A stretch of DNA of 30,913 bases, taken from positions 1-30,913 of the forward strand of contig JAJTHO010000088.1 of the NCBI GenBank assembly GCA_021297975.1. Direction: 5' to 3'. The stretch is from Alphaproteobacteria bacterium. GTDB taxonomy: Bacteria; Pseudomonadota; Alphaproteobacteria; JAJTHO01. The translations under genes and the position numbers were made by a program. This document shows, one piece after another, positions 1 through 8,600 of this stretch; positions within the stretch are counted from its first letter, which is position 1, and each line of letters starts with the position of its first letter. Under the pieces are notes generated by a model. That model was given only the letters and a program-made list of their open reading frames with translations. It was not told the origin of the DNA and made no database searches.

Positions 1-63
1 ACATTTCTTGTCAAAGACAGCGGGTTGAGCGTGCTCATAAATCCCGCCGAGACAAAGATACGG
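1..63 (+). promoter_or_regulatory. L10-leader-like RNA upstream of rplJ
   Basis: This is the untranslated leader of rplJ. An outer helix can form between bases 6-12 and 51-58 (one bulge), a second helix pairs 20-24 (GCGGG) with 43-47 (CCCGC), and an inner hairpin pairs 26-30 (TGAGC) with 33-37 (GCTCA). The conserved-looking AAAGACAG segment lies between the outer and second helix. The nested layout directly before rplJ matches the known L10 leader, which binds the L10-L12 complex for feedback control. The fold was worked out by hand and has not been scored against a covariance model. Confidence 0.7.
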
Positions 64-100
64 AAAACGCGGTCATCCCGCGCCTGTGTCTTTCTCTCCT
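54..100 (+). promoter_or_regulatory. Second leader hairpin, possible attenuator before rplJ
   Basis: Bases 68-72 (CGCGG) pair with 78-82 (CCGCG) around a 5-nt loop, and the stem can be extended by pairing about 54-63 with 83-93. A pyrimidine-rich stretch (TCTTTCTCTCCTTT) follows. The extended 5' arm reuses bases 54-58, which also form the closing helix of the L10-leader fold, so the two structures exclude each other. This could be a switch, but the T-tract is interrupted and the terminator role is an inference. Confidence 0.35.
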
Positions 101-124
101 TTGACGCAAGCAAGGAAGAAGCAC

Positions 125-637
125 ATGGAAAAAGCAGAAAAGCCGATACTCGTTGCCGAATTAAACGCGGTGTTTAAAACCAGCAGCCTCGTGGTTGTTG
201 CCCGTCAAAACGGCCTCACCGTTGCCGAAGTTAACGCTCTCCGCGCTAAGATGCGTGCGGCTGGTGCCAGCTTTAAAATCACCAAAAACACCCTGACGCG
301 TCTTGCGCTGAAAGATACACAGTTTGAAGGCCTAACCCCTTTGTTTAAGGGCGTTACGACCATCGCAGCGTCGAAAGACCCGATTGCAGCCGCAAAGGCA
401 GCAGCGGGCTTTGCAAACGACAATAAGAAATTCGAAATTCTCGGCGGCAATTTGAACGGTAAAGCCCTCTCCGCCAAGGACGTTCAAGCGCTGGCAACCT
501 TGCCGTCGCTTGACGAGTTGCGTGGTAAAATCATTGGTCTGCTTCAGGCTCCGGCGTCGAAAGTGGCGCGGGTGATTGCGGCGCCGCCTGCCCAATTGGC
601 GCGGGTGATCAATGCTTACGCGACCAAGGGTCAATAA
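125..637 (+). CDS. rplJ: 50S ribosomal protein L10
   Basis: L10 is the base of the ribosomal stalk: it binds 23S rRNA and carries the L7/L12 dimers that recruit translation factors. The 170-residue product begins MEKAEKPILVAEL and has the family pattern of a KxxK-containing RNA-binding N-terminal domain (ITKNTLTRLA near residues 57-66) and an Ala-rich C-terminal helix that carries L7/L12. The ATG at 125 is preceded by AAGGAAG at about 112-118, which fits better than an in-frame ATG at 86 lying inside the leader hairpins. The length matches alphaproteobacterial L10. It lies 45 nt before rplL, and the upstream L10-leader fold suggests feedback regulation by its own product. Confidence 0.95.
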   Translation: MEKAEKPILVAELNAVFKTSSLVVVARQNGLTVAEVNALRAKMRAAGASFKITKNTLTRLALKDTQFEGLTPLFKGVTTIAASKDPIAAAKAAAGFANDNKKFEILGGNLNGKALSAKDVQALATLPSLDELRGKIIGLLQAPASKVARVIAAPPAQLARVINAYATKGQ

Positions 638-682
638 CCGTTCTCATCTTCAACCTAAACTTTAACTTTAACAGGAGCTATT

Positions 683-1057
683 ATGGCTGATTTACAAAAA
701 CTCGTTGATGACCTGTCCGGTCTGACCGTGCTGGAAGCTGCGGAACTCGCAAAGCTTCTCGAAGACAAGTGGGGCGTTTCGGCTGCAGCACCGGTTGCTG
801 TTGCAGCAGCTGGTGGCGGCGCAGGCGCAGCACCCGCAGCTGAGAAAACCGAATTCGACGTTATCCTGACGGACGGCGGCGCCAACAAAATCAACGTGAT
901 TAAAGAAGTGCGCGCACTCACCAACTTGGGTCTGAAAGAGGCCAAAGACCTGGTTGAAGGCGCACCGAAGCCATTGAAAGAAGGCGCAACCAAAGCCGAA
1001 GCTGAAGACATCAAGAAAAAGATTGAAGCAGCTGGTGGTAAAGTAGAGTTGAAGTAA
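683..1057 (+). CDS. rplL: 50S ribosomal protein L7/L12
   Basis: L7/L12 is the multi-copy flexible stalk protein that stimulates the GTPases EF-Tu, EF-G, IF2 and RF3. The 124-residue product shows the canonical layout: an N-terminal dimerisation and L10-binding domain (residues 1 to about 32), an Ala/Gly/Pro hinge (about 33-53), and a C-terminal factor-binding domain starting KTEFDVIL. The start has a clear AGGAG at 673-677, 5 nt before the ATG. An attenuator-like hairpin follows 21 nt after the stop, as expected where L7/L12 is needed in excess over RNA polymerase subunits. Confidence 0.97.
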   Translation: MADLQKLVDDLSGLTVLEAAELAKLLEDKWGVSAAAPVAVAAAGGGAGAAPAAEKTEFDVILTDGGANKINVIKEVRALTNLGLKEAKDLVEGAPKPLKEGATKAEAEDIKKKIEAAGGKVELK

Positions 1058-1078
1058 TCCGCTGGATTACACAGTGAC

Positions 1079-1105
1079 AGGGGCGGGTGTAAACTCGCCC
1101 CTCTT
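1079..1105 (+). terminator. Attenuator-like hairpin between rplL and rpoB
   Basis: AGGGGCG at 1079-1085 pairs perfectly with CGCCCCT at 1096-1102, enclosing a 10-nt loop. The run after the stem (CTTGCTGCTT) is only moderately T-rich, so partial rather than full termination is likely. A partial terminator in this position is known in E. coli, where it lowers rpoBC expression relative to the stalk genes. Whether it terminates here is an inference. Confidence 0.6.
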
Positions 1106-1151
1106 GCTGCTTATGGGGTATTTCCCTTCTAAGCGGTGCGCGGTATTCATG

Positions 1152-1179
1152 TTGACAATCGCGCACGCGGCTCTATTAT
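1152..1179 (+). promoter_or_regulatory. Near-consensus sigma-70-type promoter before rpoB
   Basis: TTGACA at 1152-1157 matches the -35 consensus fully. TATTAT at 1174-1179 matches the -10 consensus at five of six positions. The spacer is 16 nt. A start near 1186 would give a leader of about 125 nt for rpoB, bypassing the attenuator at 1079-1105. Seen directly; activity is inferred. Confidence 0.6.
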
Positions 1180-1246
1180 TGCACACTTGCTTTATTCGGA
1201 TGATGGCGCAGCTCCTACTTATTACCAGAGATATTCTGTCTGTTTC

Positions 1247-1275
1247 GGCTGGCCGTATGGTTTTAGCCTGTTTTT
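1247..1275 (+). terminator. Hairpin plus T-tract in the rpoB leader
   Basis: Bases 1247-1254 (GGCTGGCC) can pair with 1259-1268 (GGTTTTAGCC) with two G-T pairs and a two-base bulge around a GTAT loop. TGTTTTTC follows at 1269-1276. This looks like a weak intrinsic terminator downstream of the rpoB promoter and 37 nt before the rpoB start. The stem is marginal because of its wobble pairs and bulge. Confidence 0.3.
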
Positions 1276-1312
1276 CTGCGTCACCTGTTTTCGCTCTTGA
1301 TGAGGATTTGTT

Positions 1313-4300
1313 ATGAAAGCCCAAAAAGCTCTGGCCGCCACTGATACCCGCGCGCACGCGCTGTCGTTTACTGGCCGCAAGCGGATGCGCAAAACTTTTG
1401 GTCATATTCCTGAAGTGGCGCAAATGCCCAACCTCATTGAGGTGCAAAAACAGAGCTATGACCAGTTTCTGCAAATCCATATTCCGGCCGAAAAGCGGGA
1501 TAATTCTGGCTTGCAAGAAGTGTTTAAATCGGTGTTCCCGATTGAGGATTTTGCCGGTAAATCGCATCTGGAATTCGTTAAGTACGAATTCGAAGCACCG
1601 AAGTACGACGTTGAGGAATGCGGCCAGCGCGGGATTACCTTCGCCGCGCCGTTGAAAGTCACCTTGCGCCTTGTAGTGTGGGACATTGAGGAAGAATCCG
1701 GTCTGAAGTCTATTCGCGACATTAAAGAGCAGGAAGTGTACATGGGCGATATACCGCTCATGACTGAAAACGGCACTTTTGTGGTGAACGGAACCGAGCG
1801 CGTGATTGTTTCGCAGATGCACCGCTCACCGGGCGTGTTCTTTGATCACGATCAGGGCAAAACCCACGCATCGGGCAAGTTTCTGTATAACTCCAGAATC
1901 ATCCCGTATCGTGGCAGCTGGCTGGACTTTGAGTTTGATGCTAAAGACATGGTTTATGCGCGTATCGATCGTCGCCGTAAACTGCCGGTAACAACGCTGT
2001 TGATGTGCCTCGATTCCGCTGAGACGGAAAAGGTTCGTGAAAAAACCGAAAAAGCCAAAAAGAAGATGAACCTTGGTTCTATCCATGGGATGAGCAAGGA
2101 AGAAATTCTCAATGTTTTCTATAACACAGGCCTTTTTGAAAAAGCGAAAGGCGGCTGGAAAGCTAAGTATTACGCGGAGCGGATGCGCGGCATTAAGCTG
2201 ACCAACCCGCTGGTGGATGCAAAATCGGGCAAAACACTGGCCGATGCAGGTACGAAAGTAACGGCGCGGCAAGCCAAGAAATGGGCGGAAGATGGTTTAG
2301 AGAACTATCTCGTTGCCGAAGATGATCTCCTGGGGCGTTATATTGCCAAGGATTTCATTAACGAAGAAACCGGCGAAGTTATTTGCGAAGCCGGGGACGA
2401 GATTACCCAAGCATTGCTTGAGCAGCTGCTGGAAAATAAATCTCTGAAAGCGATTCCCGTGCTCGATATCGATCACATGACCGTGTCGGCGCACATCCGC
2501 AACACACTCGCGGCGGATAAAAACTTCAGCCGTGATGAGGCGCTGATTGATATTTACCGCGTTATGCGCCCCGGTGAGCCGCCCACTTTGGAAGCGGCGG
2601 ACGCGCTATTTAATAGCCTGTTCTTTGATTCTGAGCGCTATGATCTCAGCAGCGTTGGCCGGGTGAAATTGAACGCGCGCCTCAACCTTGATGCGCCGGA
2701 TACGCACCGCACGCTGCGCAAAGCTGATGTGCTGGCGATTGTGAAATACCTCGTTGACCTGAAAGATGGTCGCGGCGAAGTGGACGACATCGATAACCTT
2801 GGCAACCGCCGGGTGCGTTCGGTGGGTGAACTACTTGAAAACCAATACCGTATTGGTTTGCTGCGCATGGAACGCGCCATTAAAGAGCGGATGAGCAGTG
2901 TCGATATCGATACCGTCATGCCGCATGACTTGGTGAACGCGAAGCCGGTTGCGGCATCGGTGAAGGAATTCTTCGGCTCCTCGCAATTGTCGCAGTTTAT
3001 GGATCAGACAAACCCCTTGTCGGAAATCACCCATAAACGTCGCCTCTCAGCCTTGGGGCCTGGTGGTTTGACCCGTGAACGTGCTGGCTTTGAAGTGCGC
3101 GACGTGCATCCAACCCATTATGGCCGTATCTGCCCGATTGAAACGCCGGAAGGCCCCAACATCGGTCTGATTAACTCGCTGGCAACATATGCACGCGTCA
3201 ACCGCTACGGTTTTATTGAATCGCCGTACCGCAAAGTGGTGGACGGCAAGGTGACATCCGAAGTTATCTACCTCTCGGCCATGGAAGAAAGCCGCTATGC
3301 GATTGCGCAGGCAAACGCAGCGCTGGACGCTAAGGGCAAGCTGACTGATGACCTGATTAACTGCCGTAAAGCCGGTGATTTCGTCATGGCGCGGCCAGAA
3401 GAAGTGGACTTCATCGACGTATCACCGAAGCAATTGGTGTCGGTTGCTGCGTCTCTGATTCCGTTCCTTGAAAACGATGATGCGAACCGCGCCTTGATGG
3501 GCTCGAACATGCAACGTCAGGCTGTGCCGCTTGTGCGCGCTGAAGCGCCGCTGGTGGGTACGGGTATGGAAGCAACTGTGGCTCGGGATTCCGGCGCGGT
3601 TGTGGTTGCGCGCCGTTCGGGTGTGATTGACCAGGTGGATGCGAAGCGTATCGTTGTTAAGGTTAATGAAACCGAAGGCGAGACCTCTGGCCCCGGTGTT
3701 GATATCTACAACTTGCGCAAATTCCAGCGTTCGAACCAGAGCACCTGCATTAACCAGCGTCCGCTGGTTAAAGTGGGCGATATCGTGGAAAAGGGCGACA
3801 TCGTAGCCGATGGCCCATCCACGGATTTGGGTGAATTGGCGCTGGGGCGGAACGTGCTGGTCGCGTTTATGCCGTGGAACGGGTACAACTTTGAAGATTC
3901 GATTCTGATTTCTGAGCGTATCGTTCGCGATGACGTGTTTACCTCGATTCACATCGAAGAATTCGAAGTGATGGCAAGAGACACCAAGCTTGGGCCCGAA
4001 GAAATAACACGTGATATTCCCAATGTCGGCGAAGAGGCACTGAAAAGCCTCGATGAAGCAGGCATTGTTTATGTTGGCGCTGAAGTGAAGCCGGGCGATA
4101 TTCTGGCCGGTAAAGTGACGCCGAAGGGTGAGTCGCCGATGACGGCAGAGGAAAAACTACTCCGCGCGATTTTCGGTGAGAAAGCTGCTGATGTGCGTGA
4201 TACATCGCTGCGCTTACCTGCTGGTGTTTCTGGTACGGTGGTCGAAGTGCGGGTGTTTAACCGCAGCGGCGTCGATAAAGACGAGCGTGCTCTTGCTATC

Positions 4301-5584
4301 GAGCAAGCAGAAATCGAGGCCTTAGCCAAAGACCGTGATGCAGAGCGCGGCATTTTGGAGCGTTCCTACCATGAACGCCTGCGCGAAAAACTGCTGGGGC
4401 AAAACATTGCCAAAGCAGTGGTTAAAGCCAAAGCCGGTGCAAAAATCACGGAAGACTTGCTCTCCACTTTGACGCATCGTCAATGGGAACAACTGGTGAT
4501 TGAGGATGCAACCCTCATGGACCAGCTGGAAACCACGCGCGGGCAATTTGAAGCCAGCATCAAACGGGTTAATGCCCGTTTTGAAGACAAGGTGGAAAAG
4601 CTGCAGCGCGGTGATGATTTGCTTCCCGGCGTGATGAAAATGGTAAAGGTGTTTATTGCCGTGAAGCGTAAGCTTCAACCCGGTGATAAAATGGCCGGAC
4701 GCCATGGCAACAAAGGGGTTATCTCGCGGATTACGCCGATTGAAGACATGCCGTATCTTCCCGATGGCACGCATGTTGACATCGTGCTGAATCCCCTTGG
4801 GGTGCCGTCACGGATGAACGTGGGGCAGATCTTAGAAACCCACTTAGGTTGGGCGTGTAACGGACTCGGACAGCAAATCGCTGCCGCGCAGACCGCGCAC
4901 AGCAAAAACCAGCGGGCAGAAATCGAGAAGCTGCTTGTTTCCGCTTACGGCGCGAAGCACGTTGCTGATTACGTCAAGCCTTTGTCGGATGAACAGTTCT
5001 TTGAACTCGCAACCAACCTGCATAAGGGCGTGCCCATTGCAACACCGGTATTTGATGGCGCACGCGAGGCTGACATTGTGGAACACCTGCAAATGGCGAA
5101 CCGCGATGCGTCGGGACAGGTACAGCTGATTGATGGCCGGACGGGTGAATTCTTTGCCCGTGATGTCACGGTGGGCTTTATCTACATGCTTAAACTGCAT
5201 CACCTTGTGGACGACAAAATCCACGCGCGCTCTATCGGGCCGTACAGCCTTGTCACCCAGCAGCCGCTGGGCGGTAAGGCGCAGTTCGGCGGGCAGCGTT
5301 TCGGGGAGATGGAAGTGTGGGCATTGCAGGCATATGGCGCGGCCTATACCCTGCAAGAAATGCTCACCATCAAATCCGATGACGTGTCGGGTCGTACCAA
5401 AGTCTATGAAGCAATCGTCCGCGGTGATGATAACTTCGAGGCGGGTATTCCCGAATCGTTCAACGTGCTGGTCAAAGAAATCCGCTCGCTGGGGCTTAAT
5501 ATTGAGCTGCAGCAAACGGAAATTGCCGCAACCGATGATGATAGCGATGGCTACCAGCCAAAGCTCTTGCCGTCGGCAGCGTAA
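1313..5584 (+). CDS. rpoB: DNA-directed RNA polymerase subunit beta
   Basis: RpoB forms one pincer of RNA polymerase and part of the active centre. The 1423-residue product is slightly longer than most alphaproteobacterial homologues. The rifampicin-binding segment runs SQLSQFMDQTNPLSEITHK from residue 557. The positions matching E. coli D516, H526 and S531 are D564, H574 and S579, so no common resistance substitution is seen there. The active-site segment GDKMAGRHGNKGVISRI is intact near the C-terminal third. The ATG at 1313 has GAGG at 1302-1305 at proper spacing. About 15 residues precede the usual start region, LTGRKRMRK-like. It is followed after 52 nt by rpoC and is probably driven both from the stalk promoter and from the promoter at 1152-1179. 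Confidence 0.98.
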   Translation: MKAQKALAATDTRAHALSFTGRKRMRKTFGHIPEVAQMPNLIEVQKQSYDQFLQIHIPAEKRDNSGLQEVFKSVFPIEDFAGKSHLEFVKYEFEAPKYDVEECGQRGITFAAPLKVTLRLVVWDIEEESGLKSIRDIKEQEVYMGDIPLMTENGTFVVNGTERVIVSQMHRSPGVFFDHDQGKTHASGKFLYNSRIIPYRGSWLDFEFDAKDMVYARIDRRRKLPVTTLLMCLDSAETEKVREKTEKAKKKMNLGSIHGMSKEEILNVFYNTGLFEKAKGGWKAKYYAERMRGIKLTNPLVDAKSGKTLADAGTKVTARQAKKWAEDGLENYLVAEDDLLGRYIAKDFINEETGEVICEAGDEITQALLEQLLENKSLKAIPVLDIDHMTVSAHIRNTLAADKNFSRDEALIDIYRVMRPGEPPTLEAADALFNSLFFDSERYDLSSVGRVKLNARLNLDAPDTHRTLRKADVLAIVKYLVDLKDGRGEVDDIDNLGNRRVRSVGELLENQYRIGLLRMERAIKERMSSVDIDTVMPHDLVNAKPVAASVKEFFGSSQLSQFMDQTNPLSEITHKRRLSALGPGGLTRERAGFEVRDVHPTHYGRICPIETPEGPNIGLINSLATYARVNRYGFIESPYRKVVDGKVTSEVIYLSAMEESRYAIAQANAALDAKGKLTDDLINCRKAGDFVMARPEEVDFIDVSPKQLVSVAASLIPFLENDDANRALMGSNMQRQAVPLVRAEAPLVGTGMEATVARDSGAVVVARRSGVIDQVDAKRIVVKVNETEGETSGPGVDIYNLRKFQRSNQSTCINQRPLVKVGDIVEKGDIVADGPSTDLGELALGRNVLVAFMPWNGYNFEDSILISERIVRDDVFTSIHIEEFEVMARDTKLGPEEITRDIPNVGEEALKSLDEAGIVYVGAEVKPGDILAGKVTPKGESPMTAEEKLLRAIFGEKAADVRDTSLRLPAGVSGTVVEVRVFNRSGVDKDERALAIEQAEIEALAKDRDAERGILERSYHERLREKLLGQNIAKAVVKAKAGAKITEDLLSTLTHRQWEQLVIEDATLMDQLETTRGQFEASIKRVNARFEDKVEKLQRGDDLLPGVMKMVKVFIAVKRKLQPGDKMAGRHGNKGVISRITPIEDMPYLPDGTHVDIVLNPLGVPSRMNVGQILETHLGWACNGLGQQIAAAQTAHSKNQRAEIEKLLVSAYGAKHVADYVKPLSDEQFFELATNLHKGVPIATPVFDGAREADIVEHLQMANRDASGQVQLIDGRTGEFFARDVTVGFIYMLKLHHLVDDKIHARSIGPYSLVTQQPLGGKAQFGGQRFGEMEVWALQAYGAAYTLQEMLTIKSDDVSGRTKVYEAIVRGDDNFEAGIPESFNVLVKEIRSLGLNIELQQTEIAATDDDSDGYQPKLLPSAA

Positions 5585-5636
5585 GCGTCTGCGTCTCTGT
5601 TAACACCACGAAAATCGAGCAAAGTAGGTCAAGACC

Positions 5637-8600
5637 ATGAGCGACATTATCAATCTCTTCAATAAACCAGCCAGCGTGCAAACCTTTGATCACATCAAAA
5701 TTGCGCTCGCCAGCCCGGAGAAAATCCGCTCATGGTCATTTGGCGAGGTGAAAAAGCCGGAAACCATTAACTACCGGACGTTTAAACCGGAGCGTGATGG
5801 CCTGTTCTGCGCCCGCATCTTTGGCCCTATCAAAGATTACGAATGCTTGTGCGGCAAATACAAGCGCATGAAATACAAAGGGATTATCTGCGAGAAGTGT
5901 GGCGTTGAAGTCACATTGACCAAAGTGCGCCGCGAACGCATGGGGCATATTGAGCTGGCCGCGCCCGTTGCGCACATCTGGTTCTTGAAATCCTTACCGT
6001 CGCGTATTGGCTTGATGCTGGATTTCACCATGAAACAGCTCGAAAAGATTCTGTATTTCGAGAACTACGTAGTGCTGGAGCCGGGTTTAACGCCTTTGTC
6101 CCAGTATGACCTTTTGTCGGAAGAAGAATTCCTCCGCGCGCAAGACGAATACGGCGAAGATTCCTTCACCGCCGCCATCGGCGCGGAAGCGATTAAGCAC
6201 ATCCTCGCGGCGATTGATTTGCCAGCAGAAGCCGAGCGCATCCGTGAAGACCTGCGCGAAACCAGCAGCGACATGAAACGTAAAAAGCTGGTGAAAAAGC
6301 TGAAACTGGTAGAATCCTTGATTCTCTCAGGCACGCGCCCGGAATGGATGGTTTTGGAAGTGTTGCCGGTGATTCCGCCGGAACTCCGCCCGCTGGTTCC
6401 GCTCGATGGTGGCCGCTTTGCAACCTCGGATTTGAACGATTTATACCGCCGGGTGATTAACCGCAACAACCGCCTGAAGCGCCTGATTGAGCTGCGTGCG
6501 CCGGATATTATCGTGCGTAACGAAAAGCGGATGCTGCAAGAATCGGTGGATGCGCTGTTTGATAACTCGCGCCGTTCACGCCCGATTACAGCGGCAAATA
6601 AGCGCCCGCTGAAATCTTTGGCGGATATGCTGAAGGGGAAACAGGGTCGTTTCCGTCAAAACTTGCTCGGTAAACGGGTGGATTACTCTGGCCGTTCGGT
6701 GATTGTCGTCGGGCCTGAATTGAAACTGCACCAGTGCGGCTTGCCGAAGAAAATGGCGCTGGAATTATTCAAGCCGTTTATTTACTCCAAATTAGAACTG
6801 TATGGTCTCAGCACCACCATCAAACAAGCCAAACGCATGGTGGAAAAAGAGCGTCCGGAAGTGTGGGATATCTTGGAAGAGGTTATCCGCGAGCACCCCG
6901 TTCTGCTGAACCGCGCTCCAACCCTGCACCGCCTCGGCATTCAAGCGTTTGAGCCGGTCTTGATTGAAGGCAAAGCAATTCAACTCCACCCGCTGGTCTG
7001 TACCGCCTTTAACGCCGACTTTGACGGCGATCAAATGGCTGTCCACGTACCGCTGTCATTAGAAGCGCAGCTGGAGGCGCGCGCCCTGATGATGTCGTCT
7101 AACAACGTGTTGTCGCCAGCCAACGGCAAGCCGATTATCGTGCCGTCGCAGGATATCGTGCTCGGGGTCTATTACCTCACGCTGCAAAAAGATGGCCAGC
7201 CGGGCGAGGGCATGTCCTTTGCCGATGATGGCGAGATTGAACACGCGCTGGCCAACGGCACCGTCAGCCTGCACAGTAAGATTACGGCGCGCTACCACAC
7301 GGCGGATGAAGGTGGTAAACCGCTGGTGCAACGCGTTGAAACAACGCCGGGTCGTCTGCTGATTTCGCGCTTGCTGCCAAAAACACCGAAGATTGATTTC
7401 AGCCTGGTGAACCGTTTGCTCACCAAGAAAGAAGTCTCAGCCGTTATTGATACCGTCTATCGCCATTGCGGTCAGAAAGCCTCGGTTTTGTTTGCTGATA
7501 AGCTGATGAGTCTTGGTTTCAGCCACGCCTGTAAAGCGGGTATTTCGTTTGGTAAAGATGACATGGTCATCCCAGCTGCTAAAGTGCCACTGATTAACGA
7601 GGCGCAAGGCAAGGTAAAAGAATTCGAACAGCAATATCTTGATGGTCTGATTACCCAAGGGGAAAAGTACAACAAGGTGGTCGACGTTTGGTCGCAGTGT
7701 TCGGATCGGGTGGCCGAGGAGATGATTAAAGAAATCTCCAAGCCGCTCGTGAAAAACAACGAGGTCAACTCGATTTACATGATGGCGCACTCAGGCGCGC
7801 GGGGTTCCGTGGCGCAGATTAAACAGCTTGCGGGTATGCGCGGGCTGATGGCGAAACCATCGGGTGAGATTATTGAGACGCCCATTATCTCGAACTTTAA
7901 AGAAGGCTTGACCGTTCTTGAGTACTTTAACTCAACACACGGCGCGCGGAAAGGTCTGGCCGATACGGCGCTGAAAACCGCGAACTCCGGATACCTCACC
8001 CGTCGTCTGGTTGATGTGGCGCAAGATTGCATCATCATCGAAGACGATTGCGGCACAACCGAAGGCATCACCGTCCGCGCTGTGATTGACGGTGGGGAAG
8101 TGATTGCGCCGCTGTCTGAGCGTATTCTTGGCCGGACAACCCTAGAGGACATTCTGGATCCAAAAAGCGGGAAGGTATTGGCGACAACGGGCACTTTGCT
8201 GGATGAAGCGACCGTTGAGCGGATTGAGAAATCAGGCGTCGATACTGTACGGATTCGCAGCGTGCTCACCTGCGCTACGAAAATTGGTGTATGCGCTAAG
8301 TGCTATGGCCGTGATCTTGCACGCGGAACACCGGTCAACCAGGGTGAGGCCGTGGGCGTTATCGCCGCGCAGTCCATTGGTGAGCCGGGAACCCAGCTGA
8401 CCATGCGTACCTTCCACATCGGCGGCGCCGCGCAGCGGGGGGCAGAGCAGTCCTTTGCCGAAGCAACCCATGACGCCTCTGTCTCGATTAACAACCGCAA
8501 CGTTGTGAAAAACAGCGACGGTGTGCTGATTGTTATGGCGCGGAACACGGAAATTGTGCTGCGGGATGCAGACAACCGGGAAAAAGCACGTATCAAAGTG

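Noticed and set aside
1067..1822. A 251-codon minus-strand open frame across the rpoB leader and start
   Set aside because: It is antisense to rpoB and its promoter and shows no family features.
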